Assembly: GCA_025917655.1 (NCBI GenBank)
Contig: CP084612.1
Coordinates: 124,001 to 188,000 of the forward strand
From: Chlorella sorokiniana
Taxonomy: Eukaryota > Chlorophyta > Trebouxiophyceae > Chlorellales > Chlorellaceae
Direction: 5' to 3'
Length of the DNA: 64,000 bases
In this document: piece after piece, positions 1-11,376 of the stretch
Layout of the letters: each line of letters starts with the position of its first letter
Position numbering within the stretch: the first letter of the stretch is position 1
The notes under the pieces: generated by a model
The model's input: the letters and a program-made list of their open reading frames with translations, nothing else
What the model was told of the DNA's origin: nothing
Databases searched by the model: none
Program-made: the position numbers and the translations under genes

Positions 1-2926
1 TGCACATGTGACGTGCAGCCTGCTGCAGTGCGTTGCCGACCCCGCCTGCACACTGCCGCCCATCAAAGCAGGCACCAATGAGAGTGCAGTCCAGACCAAT
101 GAGAGTGAAGCTAAGGCTGATCTAGTAACGTTTCCGTTGCCCAAGCGCTGCTGCTGCCTGTTGCGAAACTGCTGCTCTTTGGCTGCCAGCCTGCTGCGCA
201 CTACCTGCCTCTTCCGCACCTATCCGCCGACACCCTTCAACAGATATAACCCCCGCACACCCACCCATACACCACTCACCCACCCACCCCATACACACCT
301 CCACCATCGTCTGCATGTCCACCTCCACCGATGCGGCCTCGCGGCACACGTCCTCAATGTTGTGGGCCTCGTCAAAGATGAGCATGCAGCCCGACACGTC
401 TGCGGGGGCAGGGGTTGGAACAGGGGGGCAGAGGAGGGCTCTGTCTTGAAGGGGGAAGCAGCAGCGGGGTGAGGCGGGGCAGCGGCGGCTGGAAGCGGCG
501 CCGCGAGGCTGCCCGCCGCCCAGCACCCGCCAGCCAGCCTCAGCCGCCTTGCCCCAGCGTGGCAGCGCGTGTCCATGCCCGCAATCGCTAATTCTACTGC
601 CGTTCCCAGCCGCCCACCCGCAGCGCAACCGCTGCAGCCCCCTAAGCCTACAGCAGGCGGGGCAGGAGAGGCGCTATGCCGTGCCTGGCCAGCCCCGCAG
701 GCTCAAGCCCTCACCCACGGTCATGGCGCGGCGGATGACGGGGTCAATCAGGTAGGAGTAGGGCGCAAAGATGACCTCAGCCTCCTGCGGCGGCGGCCAG
801 GGTGGGCGGCAGCCACTTGGTAGGAGGGAACGCAGCTGAAGTAAGGGGCGGAGGATAGAGGGCCGAAGGCAAGGGCAGCCAGAAGCGCTGTCGCACAAGC
901 GGCCCAAATCAGCAGCGCTCATCGTTCGGCCTTCGAATACCTGCCTTCCTCCGCAGCAAACGCGACGCACGGCTCACAACTCAACTGCCCCCCCCGTCTA
1001 ACACACACACACGCCGCCAGCGCACCTCTGCCCATTTGCGTGCCGTGAAGTAGGGGCAGGCCTTGTGCGAGCGGCCAAACCCCTTCAAATCCTCGATGTC
1101 ATGCAGGCGGTACTGATACCCCGACCCGGAGAAGCTGTGCACGTTTTTGAAGTACTGACACTGCGGTTCAAGCGGCGGGGGAGGTGGGGGGGGCAGAGCC
1201 ACAGTTGGGGGCACCAGAAAGGCTGCAGCCCGCAACAGGCAGGGGCCCGTGGTTCCACTGAATAGCAGGCAGCTGGAGCAGCGAGCGGAACAGGAAGCTG
1301 GGCAGCACTGCTGGAGGCGTGACAAACAGGCAGCCCCCTGCAGCCCCCACCTGGCTCTCCTTCAGCAGCTCCTCACACGCCTCGTCAATGCTGGCCTGCT
1401 TGGTGGCGTGCATGTTGATGCAGTAGTGCTTGCGGGAGCCCTGCAGAGAAGCGGTGCACCCAGCATTGGGCAAGGCCTTGGCACCACCCTACATTGGCAC
1501 GCTGCATGGGAGAAGGCCAGGGTGCCCCCGCTCCGGATGCTGGCCAGCGGCAGCGCGGGCTGGGCGCCGCAGCCCGCCCCCTAGCAGGGCACCCTTTGCA
1601 GCACCCATCCCGCTGGCCCCACATGCAATGCATGCGCCCGGCCCTGCCCACACGACTGCGCGATGCAGCATAAGGCCACGCTGGTCAGCAGAGTGCGCAG
1701 CCCAAAGGTGCACTGGCTGATGCACCCACCAGCACCGCCATGCGCGGCTTGTACTCGCTCCGCTTCAGCTCCTTCACCACCTGGCAGAAACACACAACAG
1801 CCCATTGTTTTTGCATAAACTCAAGTCATGGATGGGGAGAGCACACACAAGAGGCAGCAGTCGGCAGGGCGCTGCATCGCAAGCCAGGCCTGGAGGTTGC
1901 CCCGCCCGCCGCTGCCGGCCAGCACCCAGCAAACGCCTCATACGGGCCTCCGCAGCGGCGTGCAGGGCCAGCGCGGGCACCCACCTGAGCAATCTGGGAG
2001 TGGGTGCGGGTTGCGTAGTAGATCTTCGGGGCCTTGCGGCGGGGCGGCGGCGCAGCGGCCTCCTGAGCGGCGGCATCCGGCAGGAAGCCGCCGTCGCCAG
2101 CAGCCGCTGCAGCCGCAGCGGCGACGGCGACAGCAGCCTCTGCCTCCGCCGCAAGCGCCTGTGTTGCAGTGGCAAAGGTGGCGGCGGCTGCCACGGCGGC
2201 GCCCACAGAGGGGGCGTGGGGGCAGCGCCAGGCTGCAGCAAGCAGGGAAGGCGGTGGTCGCAGCTGTTGCAACCAAGCAGACATTGCGTGTGAGGCCCTG
2301 GAAGCCATGCATGCATGACTAACTTCACTTCTACTTTCAGATGAAGTGCGGCGAAGGGCGAAGGGCGAAGGGCGAAGACGAAAGCCAGCGAAGGGATCAT
2401 GAGCTACCACCCACCTTGCCATCCAACCCTGGCGTGGGCCCTGGCTGCTCGCCGCCGCCGCCCAGCGCCTCGGCCGCCACGGCGGCCGTCGCCGCTGCCG
2501 TCGCCGCCGCCTTCTCTGCAGCCAAGCCTTCCTCGATGCGCTGTTTCTCTCGTGCCTGCCATGCCAGAGCTGAGCAGAGCAGGGACAGCGTCTTGCCAGA
2601 GCCTGAAGCGGGCGGGTGGAGCGGCCAAGGGGGATTGGAAGACGGTGGCAGGCAGGCAGTAAACGCTTCCGCGGCGAAGCCACCCTCGTTAGTCCACACA
2701 GTTGCTCTGCACGCCTCAGCGTATGCAGCATGCAAAGCAGGCAGCCCGGCACCTGTGTACACGCAGCACGCGCATGCCCCACTCCCCCTTCACCTGTGGG
2801 TGCCTCCAGCAGCGCATTGTGCCCGCCCTCCAGCGCAGCGATGACCTTGTTCATGAACGACAGCTGCACGCCGTACGCCTGGTGCGGGAAGTGCACCTGG
2901 CAGCCGCCGATGGTGTAGTTTGACAT
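1..2926 (-). CDS. FANCJ/BRIP1-like Fe-S DNA helicase, 5' part (3' end outside window)
   Basis: Superfamily 2 DEAD_2-type 5'-3' DNA helicase acting in the nucleus on interstrand-crosslink repair and G-quadruplex unwinding in known homologues. Predicted exons, in order: 2926-2794, 2602-2415, 2232-1985, 1780-1730, 1440-1351, 1160-1026, 784-715, 399-299; the rest lies beyond base 1. The N-terminus YTIGG...HFPHQAY followed by Walker A EAPTGSGKT matches BRIP1 better than RTEL1. Then come YYATRTHSQI (motif Ia), four cysteines in HYC, EACEEL, QCQYF and KACPYFTA that fit the Fe-S ligands, and DEAHNIED (motif II). The ATG at 2926 is immediately upstream of the conserved start. An Ala-rich linker in exon 3 breaks the reading phase, so one indel or a misplaced splice site is likely there. 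XPD is less likely because of the YTIGG start. Confidence 0.88.
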
Positions 2927-3357
2927 GGCTGCCGGCCCGTCGCCCTGCGCGGCTGGTATCGCCTGGCGGCAGCTGGCGCTGGCGGCAGGGAGGCGTGGTG
3001 CGGCTGCCCAGCCCCTGGGCCCCCAAGCGGCAGGTTAATGACTCCACAGATACTTCGGACCTATGCTTGGCGCATGTTGCGGCCGGCTGCAGCTCACACA
3101 CCAAGCTGATCGAAAGAGGGAGCGAGCAGGAGCATAGTGACGGCTGTCTGGTGCTGAGATGCTCCTCAAGCAATCGATTATTGCCAGGTAGGGCGCGCTC
3201 AGCCGGCGAGGAGTTGCTCCGCAAAATAAGCCTGCTGGGCGGCACAGCACGCAGTCGAGCGGGCAAAGATGGACCCTGATGCATCACCCGATCGCGTTAT
3301 CCGGTGGTTCACTGTCATTGAGACCTGCTGCCTTGTCTCAAACCCCTCTCGATAGCC
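2927..3357. promoter_or_regulatory. Divergent intergenic region, helicase / lumenal protein
   Basis: These 431 bp separate the start codons of two divergently transcribed genes and must hold both 5' UTRs and promoters. No TATA box or other motif could be assigned. Confidence 0.4.
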
Positions 3358-5184
3358 ATGACCGCAGCGCTGCACTGCCGTGCCGCACCCTTTGTGGCCG
3401 GCGCGTCGGCACCCAGCCGGGGCAGGCAATGCGTGGTGGCCAAAGGTGAGGCGCTACATGGCCGCTGCGGCTTTCAGGGCCCGCCCACATGCGGGGTTGC
3501 AGAGCCTTCCACCCACGCAACCCATCCATCCTCCTGTACGTCGCAATGCAGCTTCGCAGCGTATTGAGGAGCCGGCGCAGCAGCGGGCCGCCAACATGCT
3601 GCTGTCACTGGCGGCGAGCGCGGCACTGGCGCTGTCGGCTGGCCCCGCCGCGGCTGAAGTGCGCCTGCCGCCGCTGGACAACGGTGAGCCAGGGTGTGGC
3701 CCTTGGGCATATGTGAAATAATGCCATGAAATTCCCCAGAGGAGGGCCAGCTGAGCGCCTCTCCGCATGTTGCAGAACCGGCCGTGGTGCGTTTGGCAAC
3801 GGGCGTTCCTCCAGCTGCAAGGAACAGTTCCTGCAGCCACCCCGCTCCCCTGCCCCACCCGCCCCGCTGCAGACCCCAACCGCTGCGACCGCGGCTTTGT
3901 GGGCAACACCATCGGTCAGGCCAACGCCGTGAGCAACAAGCCGCTGGACCTGCGTTTCTGCAAGTACTCTGGGGCCAACCTGAGCGGCAAGACGCTCAGT
4001 GGTGGGTGCTGGTGGTGGTGGGGGCGCCAGCCTGTCCAGCAAACTTTCTGGGGGATGGATCGAGCCTCGCACTGCGCTCTTGGAGCAATGATGCGTCGCG
4101 CAACCATTACAGTCGCTACAGCCCCATCCACACATTGACACATCGCGGCTCAACCTCACCCCACCTGCCCCCACCCCCACCCCCGCAGGCGCATTCATGA
4201 GCGACGTCGACTTCTCAGGAGCCAACCTGCAGGTGGGAAAGGGGCGCTTGCAGCTTCCTGTTGATTTCCCCCTCCGTCACTGTGCTCTTTGCACAGTGGA
4301 GGGGGAGGGTGCGGCCGGCTGGGAGGCGCTTCTCTCTGCCAGCAAGTGCCTTCCGCAGGAACTCTGCACAAACTTCCACGGCACATCTTTGTCTTGTTGT
4401 TTGGCTGCGCGCTGTGCAGGAAGCCGTGCTCACCAAGGCATACGCTGTGGCCTCCAACTTTTCGGGTGGGCGGCCTTTGTTGCGCATAGCCGCACCCAGT
4501 TGGGTGTTGGCTCTCGGCGGCTGCTGCGTGCGTGCCATCGCTGCTCCGTCGCCACACGTGCACACCCTTCCGCGCATTGCCTCACGTGCACATGCCCCCT
4601 CCTCCCCTCTCTGGCGCAGGCGCCGACCTGACCAATGCGGTGGTGGACCGTGTGGTGATGGATGGCGCAAACCTGGAGGGCGCTAAGTTCGTCAACGCCG
4701 TCATCACGGGTGCGGCGTGCGGGGTTTGGCAGGGACGTGGTTGCAGCCAGGTTGCGCCGTACCTTGTACCTCGTGCCAGTCCGGTGCTTGACAGCTGTGG
4801 GGAAAGAAAACGTGTGACGGGAGTGTGCTGCCATTTGCAGGCACGACCTTTCAGGGCGCCAACCTGAAGGATGCCGACTTTGAGGATGCTCTGATTGGCA
4901 GGTGGGGCGGCTGAGCTCGCTTGTGGTGCGCCTGGGCTGCCGCTGCTGCGAGCACTGGCGGCGCTGGGTCGGCAACGTTGCTGCTGTCGCTGTACCCCTG
5001 GGCTGCACGCGCCTGGCTGCACCAGTTGCGGGCTGTGCGCCTGCAACGTCGACTGCTCAACCTGCTTGGTCGCTACAAGCCCCCACCCGTATTATGGTGT
5101 TCTTGCAGCGAGGATGCCAAGCGGCTGTGCGCCAACCCCACGCTGGTGGGTGAGAGCCGCATCCAGGTGGGCTGCCGCCAGTGA
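3358..5184 (+). CDS. Thylakoid lumenal pentapeptide-repeat protein (TL17-like)
   Basis: Predicted lumenal protein of the TL17.4 pentapeptide family; the biochemical role of the family is unknown. Eight exons, 3358-3445, 3552-3683, 3873-4001, 4189-4232, 4420-4465, 4620-4709, 4841-4901 and 5109-5184, sum to 666 nt and give 221 residues with every phase consistent. The N-terminus is a basic transit region, then a hydrophobic stretch ending in AAAEV, a Sec-type thylakoid transfer signal. The mature part contains repeated A(N/D)L/F units such as SGANL, SGADL, GANLEG and GANLKDADF, which predict a right-handed beta-helix. The C-terminus RLCANPTLVGESRIQVGC matches plant homologues. Unlike most genes here, it shows no frameshift. 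A TGTAA signal lies 166 nt after the stop. Confidence 0.9.
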
Positions 5185-5349
5185 GCCACCCTGGCCACCC
5201 GCACACACCCTGGCCCCAGACCTGAGAAGATGCGCTGGAGATCCTGGCTGGTGCGGCTCCCTTCCCTTGCAAGCCACACCTGAGAAGACTGAGTGCCCCG
5301 CAAGCATGCCTCTGAATTTTGACAATGAACTCGCCTCTCCTTTCTCGCC

Positions 5350-5364
5350 TGTAACTTGCTTACA
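5350..5364. terminator. Back-to-back polyadenylation signals (TGTAA / TTACA)
   Basis: TGTAA at 5350-5354 reads on the plus strand 166 nt after the lumenal protein stop. TTACA at 5360-5364 is TGTAA on the minus strand, 208 nt after the esterase stop. TGTAA is the usual chlorophyte polyadenylation signal. Together they form a 15-nt imperfect palindrome serving two convergent genes. Confidence 0.65.
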
Positions 5365-5571
5365 CGCCAGCGTGGGGCTGGGCAAAAGCATGGGCTGTAC
5401 GAAAACAGGGACCGCAAGGGAACAGCTTTTGATCAACAAGGAGCAACGGCGGAAACCAGCATTGCGAACAGCGGCAGGACATCTGAGCAATGGAAACGGG
5501 AGAAGGGCGGATGCGTTTGTGTGTCCCAGGGCCTGCTTCTGTGTCACGCTTGCTGCCCTGCTGCGCCGCCG

Positions 5572-8500
5572 TCACCCCAGCCCCGCCTCCAGCTGCCCCG
5601 CCTGCTCCGGGAAGCCCCACAGCGCAGGCTGGCTGGTCGCAACCATCACGCCGCTCAGCTTGAACTTGGGCCCGATGGTGAACGCGGGGCCCAGCTTGGC
5701 GGCGGCGGCAGCGCTTTTGTCGCGCGGCGTGCGTGGCATGGTGGTGACGCGCAGCACGCAGCGCGGGTGCTGGCTGGCCTGCAGGAGCAGGGCGGCACAT
5801 TGGCGCAGCCTGTGCAACTGAAGCGAGGCAGCGCAGGCTGCAGCCCGCAGCCCAGCTCAACTGGCAGGTCTCACCACACCCCTGCCAATGCACGCTGGCC
5901 GCGCATGTCGGTGCGTAAAGCTTCGCCCCAAGACAGGCCACGCATTACCTGCAGCCCCCACCGCGGCTGCTGCTGTCCGTTCCTGCCCGCGCCGGCTTGC
6001 ATGCCCTGCCCAGTGGCGTGGCCACCCTCACGTCAACCGCTCACCCCCCCCAACACACCCCCACACCCACCCACCCACCCACCCACCCACCCTGAACTTG
6101 TGCATCTGGGTGAGGGAGGCCTTGTAGGACCAGTAGCCGTCAGCCAGGCTGGCCCTGCAGGCGCACCCGACCGGCACTCCACCAGCGCCAGGCCCATGCC
6201 AGAATCTGGGAGGGCGGCGGAGGGGGAGGGGGAAGGAGGGAGGCCGGGGGCGGGAGGCGGCGTCACGACCTTAACCATACCGAGAAGATGCTGACCAGCC
6301 GAACTTCCGGGCTGGCAGGGGTGTTGAAGGCTGGGGAACGGGGTGAAAGCACGGCAAGCTTGGCGGCTGTCTGGCTGGGGGACAGGCGGGAGCGGCGCGA
6401 GCAGCAGCCCTGAGCGCAGCAGCAGCAGCAGCAGCAGCAAGCAAGCGCTGCTTGGCAGAAGCCCCAGCCCTTGCGGCCCGCCCTCACAGCTGCGGAGGTA
6501 GCTCAGCAGCAGCATGACCTCGCCCTCGGTGCCGTTGGTCTGTGTGCTGAGCTGCGAGCAGATGGGACCAGGCGCAGAGTTGCCAGAGGGGCAGCGGCGT
6601 CAAGGGGCAGTGGGCTTGTGGAAGGGCATCACGCGCGGCTCCCGCCACTGCTGTCGACCGGGACGCCATCACGCACCAGCAGCAAGGGAACCAACAGCCT
6701 GCAGTGGCCCGGTGCGGTGGCGCCCCAGCCCGCCTGGCGCCATGGCGGCACATCAGCGGCGCAGCAGTGCCCGCCCAGCTCCCCCAGCCCCAGCCCCAGC
6801 CCCAGCCCCCCGTGCCTGCAGCTCCAGCCAGGCGGCCACCCGGTGCGCAGTCCAGCCCCACTTCTGCTCCACGTAGGTCGTCTTGTTGGGGCGCTCCGCC
6901 TCCCAAGCGAAGCCTTCAGCAGCCGCCGCTAGCGGGCGGAAGTCCTCCTGTGGGTGTGGGTGGGTGGGTGGGTGGGTGGGTGTGTGGGGGGTTTCGTTCG
7001 CTTGCACCATTGGCGTTGGCTGCCGCTGCAAACACGGGCAGGAAGCGAGGGCCAAGCTTCATGCGCTGCCTGGAGGGCGCCAGCTGCTGTTGCTGGCTGC
7101 TGCCCCCCGGGGCTGCATGGCGCCGGCTGAGCTGCGCCAGCTGGCCGGCTGGTCCTCACCTGCATGGCGCACAGAGCGGTCGCCTGGTCCGCATTGCCCG
7201 GGATCATCGGCTGCGGCAGCGCCGCGGGCGGCAGGCCGCCAGGGCCCGCTCCGCTGCCGCCGCCGTCGGCCGCCAACAGCGCCGCTGGGCCGCCGGCCGC
7301 CGCCACGTTGCGGGCGGCGTGGCGCAGCACCCCGGCCAGCAGCTCTGCCAGCGCCTGATGCCCGTGGTCTGTGGCAGGAAACGGCTGTCACGCTGGGTCA
7401 GCAAGGAGAAGGGTTAGGTAGGAGAAAGGTTGGTACCTTGGCTATGTAGCAGGCCCAAGCAAGGTGCAACCTCGGCTCGCTGGCCCGCCCCGGCAGCTGC
7501 AGCATCGCCGGGAAGCAGGGATGGGCATGCGCAAGGCCGGGCCGGCCGTACCACTCCCAGCATGCGCAGCGGGCCCACAGCACACCCGCCGGGTGAACGA
7601 CATCGTAGTAAAAGTAGTCGCCTTTTTCCTCGTCTGCCGCTCGCTGCACGTGGGCGCCGCGCCCGCCTCCGCCGTCCAGTGCACCTTGCTGTGCTGCAGG
7701 GAGGGGGAGGGGGTGGCGGGCGGCGCCCAACCGGGCCTGTGGCATGTCCGCAGCGGCGGGAGCGTGCAGGGGGCGGCGCGCAGGCGAGGCCGGCCCAGAA
7801 CAGACAGAGCGGGGCGCCGTAATGGGACCCCGGCTGCGTGCCTTGAAGGGCGCCAGGTCAGCCGCCATCTCGGGATAGATGGCGTCCCTCAGAGAGGCTG
7901 CTGGGAGGTCGTAATACTGCAGAGACAGCGGCAGTACTACTAGAAAGGGCTTCAGTTAAGGCGGCCGGCAGGGAAGTTCGTCGCAACCTGGCAAGCTGCC
8001 CAGGCATGCCTGGAAGCTGGGCAGGCGCCAGTGCCCGGCCTACGCCTGCCCCCCGTCTCCCCAACCTGCGCCAGGGTGGCCAGATGCTCCTCCGTTGGAT
8101 ACTGGTACAGCCCCTCTCGCCGGCCAGGGCCCGCGCTGCGCGGCAGGAAGGCAGCAGGCAGCTGGTTGGCAAGGAGACGGCGGGCTGGGGCCCCGCCCAC
8201 GCGGCCAGCCAACATGACCTCGGTACCAGCTCCTCTGTCCGGGCGCCCCGCTGCAGGGCCCGAGGGCAGCGCCGTCACCTGTGGTACCACGCGTAGTGCT
8301 GCAGCAGCAGCACCGCGGGCGCGTTGGGCAGGCGCAGCAGGCGGCGCAGCAGCGCCTCGAACGTCATGCGGTCCGGGAGGAGTAGGGCACGCCCGGGTGC
8401 TCGTTGAAGGTGAACTCCACAGCCAGCAGGTGCGCACCCTGCCACCCGGGATTCCCGGGGGTGGGGGGGAAGACGCAGGCGTGGCGGGGTGAGGAGCAGC

Positions 8501-9510
8501 TGCTTCACCCTGGCCAGCTGGTACCTGCTGCACGCCACACGCCCTGCACGCCTGTCAAATCCCCCCACCCCCACCCCCACCCCCACACACACACACCGCC
8601 ACACCTCGCCCCATTAGCCCCCACACACACACACCGCCACACCTCGCCCCATTAGCCCCCCCCACCCCCCCCACCCCCACCCCCACCCAACATACACACA
8701 CCAAAATGCCGCACCTGTGGCACCAGGCGCTCGGTGCAGGTGGCAAACGTGCCGGCGTTGGTGGCGGAGATGGCGCGGTTGGAGAAATTGTGGTCCCTGC
8801 TACGAGAGCACGGGCTGCTGGTGATGCGCTGCAGAACTGTTGTGATCACCTGACAGGCAATCCGGCAGCGCAGCAGCGCCCGTGAATGCGATGCAAAAGC
8901 AGCAAGCAGGCCCGCAAAGACAGGGAGCAGGGGGAGCCTCGCCTGTGGGGGAAGGTGGCGTTCAGGAACTGGAAGAAGCGGGCGGGGTAGCTGGTCGAGG
9001 TACGGTTGGAGGCGCCTGCGCCCCAGCTCACGCTACCCCCAGCGTCGCCGCCACAATAGGCTGCCCCGCCTGCAGCCGCGCCACCAGGCGCTCACGCGAG
9101 CGCCACTGCCGTAGAAGCCCATGCCGCGTTTGAGCTGGCGCTCACGCAGCACGGCGGGCCACGGCAGCGGCAGCGGCGGAGATGGCGGCGGCGGCGGCGG
9201 CGGCAAGCGCGGGGGCAGGTGTGCAGCGACTCTTGCTCGCAACAGGTTCAGGATCTGAGTATCTGCAGGTGCTTTTGCAGGGAGGAAGGCATGGGTTCCA
9301 GGGATGTTTCCACGTTTGTTTCTGCACATCTGGTTCTGCACATCTGCCTGCCAGCGGCAATGGCCGCCATAGCAGCGGCGACCGGGTCGTACCCTCTCGT
9401 GCTACACCCAGTCGGGCCCCGATCTCGCGGGGCGGGAATTTAAAGGTTACTAGGACGGCAAAGGCGCCAAACAGGAAGCCCGTCAGAAAAAATTGAACGA
9501 AATGCCTCAT
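5572..9510 (-). CDS. Membrane-anchored SGNH/GDSL-like esterase
   Basis: Predicted SGNH-fold hydrolase of a family common in green algae; the substrate is unknown. Exons: 9510-9408, 9262-8943, 8796-8715, 8438-8279, 8135-8066, 7916-7842, 7693-7586, 7368-7160, 6947-6816, 6551-6488, 6205-6091, 5778-5572, about 549 residues. The N-terminus has one hydrophobic segment (FVQFFLTGFLFGAFAVLV), so a signal anchor facing the secretory lumen is likely. Block I is GGSVSWGAG (nucleophile Ser), FTFNEH supplies a block-type Asn, and YYDVVHPAG holds the Asp-x-x-His pair. The C-terminal half has conserved WGWTAHR, GMGLALVECRSG and HPRCVLRVT. Five single-base losses (near 9098, 9038, 8375, 7653 and 6167) break the frame; adding one base at each makes all twelve exons phase-consistent. 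Three introns use GC-AG. The first in-frame ATG is at 9510. Confidence 0.8.
6046..6090. repeat. CCCA-rich simple repeat in esterase intron
   Basis: Runs of CCCA and CCCCACA on the plus strand. In the sense of the minus-strand gene this reads (GTGG)n immediately after the 5' splice site at 6090. Four or more GGG tracts could form a G-quadruplex in the pre-mRNA. Confidence 0.8.
8580..8655. repeat. Two-copy 38-bp tandem repeat in esterase intron 3
   Basis: A 38-bp unit made of a CA tract, CCGCCACACC, TCGCCCC and ATTAG occurs twice in direct tandem, followed by a C-rich CCCCACC tract. It lies in the intron between exons 8796-8715 and 8438-8279 and has no coding potential in the gene's frame. Confidence 0.85.
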
Positions 9511-10054
9511 CTGCACGTGCAGGCCAGTTCAAGCAAACAACGTACGCAGAAAATGCAAGTTTGAATGATGTGAGACCTGGCGTCTATCCAACGCCTTTTG
9601 TTTTTGCAAGACGTGCTGCCGTACCGCGCATCATAACAGGTGACACTGTCAGCAGCTGACGCAGCATTACAGGTGAGATTGTTTTGGTTCCCACCAACAC
9701 CTTGTATGCGCGCGTTGTCACATGGATGAGGGTTTTCACCTTAAGCATGTCCGGCAGGACACTTACACTAGACTTGACGGCACGCAAGCGGTGCGTCAAA
9801 GCGACATTCCATGTGAGCATCAAAGGCGAATGAGATGAAATCCTTGGCAAAGGAAAAATACCGAGGTGCAATGAACGGTAAAAAATCAAAGAATACAGGG
9901 CATCGATGCACGCAGGCAGGCGGCCGCAAAGCCTGAGGGGATGGGGTGCCTTGCGGTTCCGTAGCAAGTGCATCTTGATCAGGCCAGGCGATGAAGGAGC
10001 GATGAGGATACTAGCTGCACACAGAACGCCTGTCAACATTGACCATCCAGCCAG
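9511..10054. other. Intergenic, 3' UTR of PDZ-like gene and esterase promoter
   Basis: Lower GC than the flanking genes. Contains two minus-strand TGTAA signals (TTACA at 9763-9767 and 9667-9671), 288 and 384 nt after the PDZ-like gene's stop. No coding region supported. Confidence 0.5.
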
Positions 10055-10949
10055 TCACTGGCAGCGCTGGAACTCCAGTACCACCTTGGCGGGAGGCTTG
10101 ACAGAGCCGATGGCCGCCATTACGGTGGAAAACGAGTTGTTGCGCACGTTCAGGCGCACGTACTTCTCGCCTGCAGCGACAGAATACGAAACAAGACAGT
10201 GAGCATGAATGAAAGGCGAAGCACGTTTGAGACTGTGGGAGGGCAAGCGTGGCAAGGGCACATGGACGCCAGGTGGACGGGATGCAAGCAAGGCGTGCCC
10301 ACAGCCTGTCGGCTGGCCTGCACCGCCTTGCAGCACACCTCCGCGCACGGTGTTGCCCTGGTACTGCTGTGAGGTGGTGTAGGTGAGGCCGGAGGTGGCA
10401 ATCAGCTCGTCGCCGACGCCGATCTCGGGGCGAGGCGTGATGCGTTGCCGTCCTGTGCCACCTCAGCCTGTCCGGAAAAGGGGGAGGGATGGGGCGGGGC
10501 GGAGAGGAGGGTTAACATAGGTTCCAGATGTATACTGAGTCGTCCGGGTGGCTGAGCCGTGAGAGGTGGCAGCGGGCGGCAGCGGCAATGTGCGGGCGAC
10601 AGACGAGCCGCGCCCAGGACCCTGCTGCTGCTACCTACCACAAACACGCCACGCCCCCGGGCCCTTCCTCCAACACCAGCCCCAGAGGCTTGGGAAGCTC
10701 CACGGTGTAGCGCGCGCAGCCCGGGGGCGCGCGATCCTCGCTGTCTGAGGAGGACGTGGAGCCTGCCGCCGCCTGCTCCACCGACTGCTCCACCTCCGCC
10801 CGCGCACGCAGCGCGTCAAGCTGGGCCGCACGCTGCTGCTGCTGCTGCTGCAGGAGAGGCTGTGCCGTGCATGGCCGCTTCAGGCCACGGCCAGCAATGG
10901 CGCGGGGAGAGGGAAGCAGTGCAGCGCGAGTGACTGGCAATGCCTGCAT
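10055..10949 (-). CDS. Plastid PDZ-like domain protein
   Basis: Predicted small plastid protein with one PDZ-like fold, likely a membrane-associated scaffold; function not established. Three exons, 10949-10639, 10467-10339 and 10170-10055. Starting at the ATG at 10949, the first 30 residues are rich in Ala, Arg, Ser and Leu (transit-peptide like), followed by a polyglutamine run encoded by CTG repeats and an acidic linker. The PDZ-like core has YTVELPKPLGLVLEEG, VGDELIATSG and KYVRLNVRNNSF and ends VVLEFQRCQ. Two single-base losses, near 10652 and in the G run at 10427-10430, interrupt GPGG/VFVV and ASRLAP/EIGVG; restoring them makes all exons phase-consistent. It resembles unnamed PDZ-like proteins of plants and algae; I cannot assign a specific orthologue. 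Confidence 0.7.
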
Positions 10950-11376
10950 GGCCGGTTGGTGAATAGGAATCAGGCTGGCAAATCAAACAAATCGACAGGC
11001 AGGGAGCAGGGCGTTGAATTGGGCGCCATCTGCGGTGTTGGTGGCACAGCAGGCAGCCTGCTCACAAACGCCGATGCCCCGTTTATGTTGTGCTTGAAAG
11101 AGTGCCTGAGCCCGAAAAATCCATACAAGAGCTTGCCATTCCTCGCTGATTGGGACACCGCCCACGGCGGCCGCTGCTTCACGCGGCTGCGGCCGGGCCC
11201 ACATTGCAGATGCTAGATTGTATGACGAAGCAATGTGAAAACTCAACAGAAGATGCCATCTTCAAGCTTGGTTCATTGAAAAATCGAGCCCCACGACGCA
11301 GGGCCAGCACCGGGCTGCAGACGGCAGGGTTGGTGGCCTGGGTTGGTCGCGCCCAGCCTGCAGCTCAGCCCGCGGT
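10950..11376. other. Intergenic between PDZ-like gene and PGP synthase
   Basis: Promoter of the minus-strand PDZ-like gene plus the 3' UTR of the upstream gene. No coding region or clear TGTAA signal seen. Confidence 0.4.

Noticed and set aside
5890-6294. Plus-strand ORF across 5356-6294 as a gene
   Set aside because: It is antisense to esterase exons and introns and consists of simple CCCA-coded Pro-Thr-His repeats.
9030-9105. Programmed frameshifting or pseudogene decay as the cause of frame breaks
   Set aside because: Breaks occur in almost every long gene, at unrelated G/C runs, in both directions, with catalytic motifs kept. Sequence error explains all of them at once.
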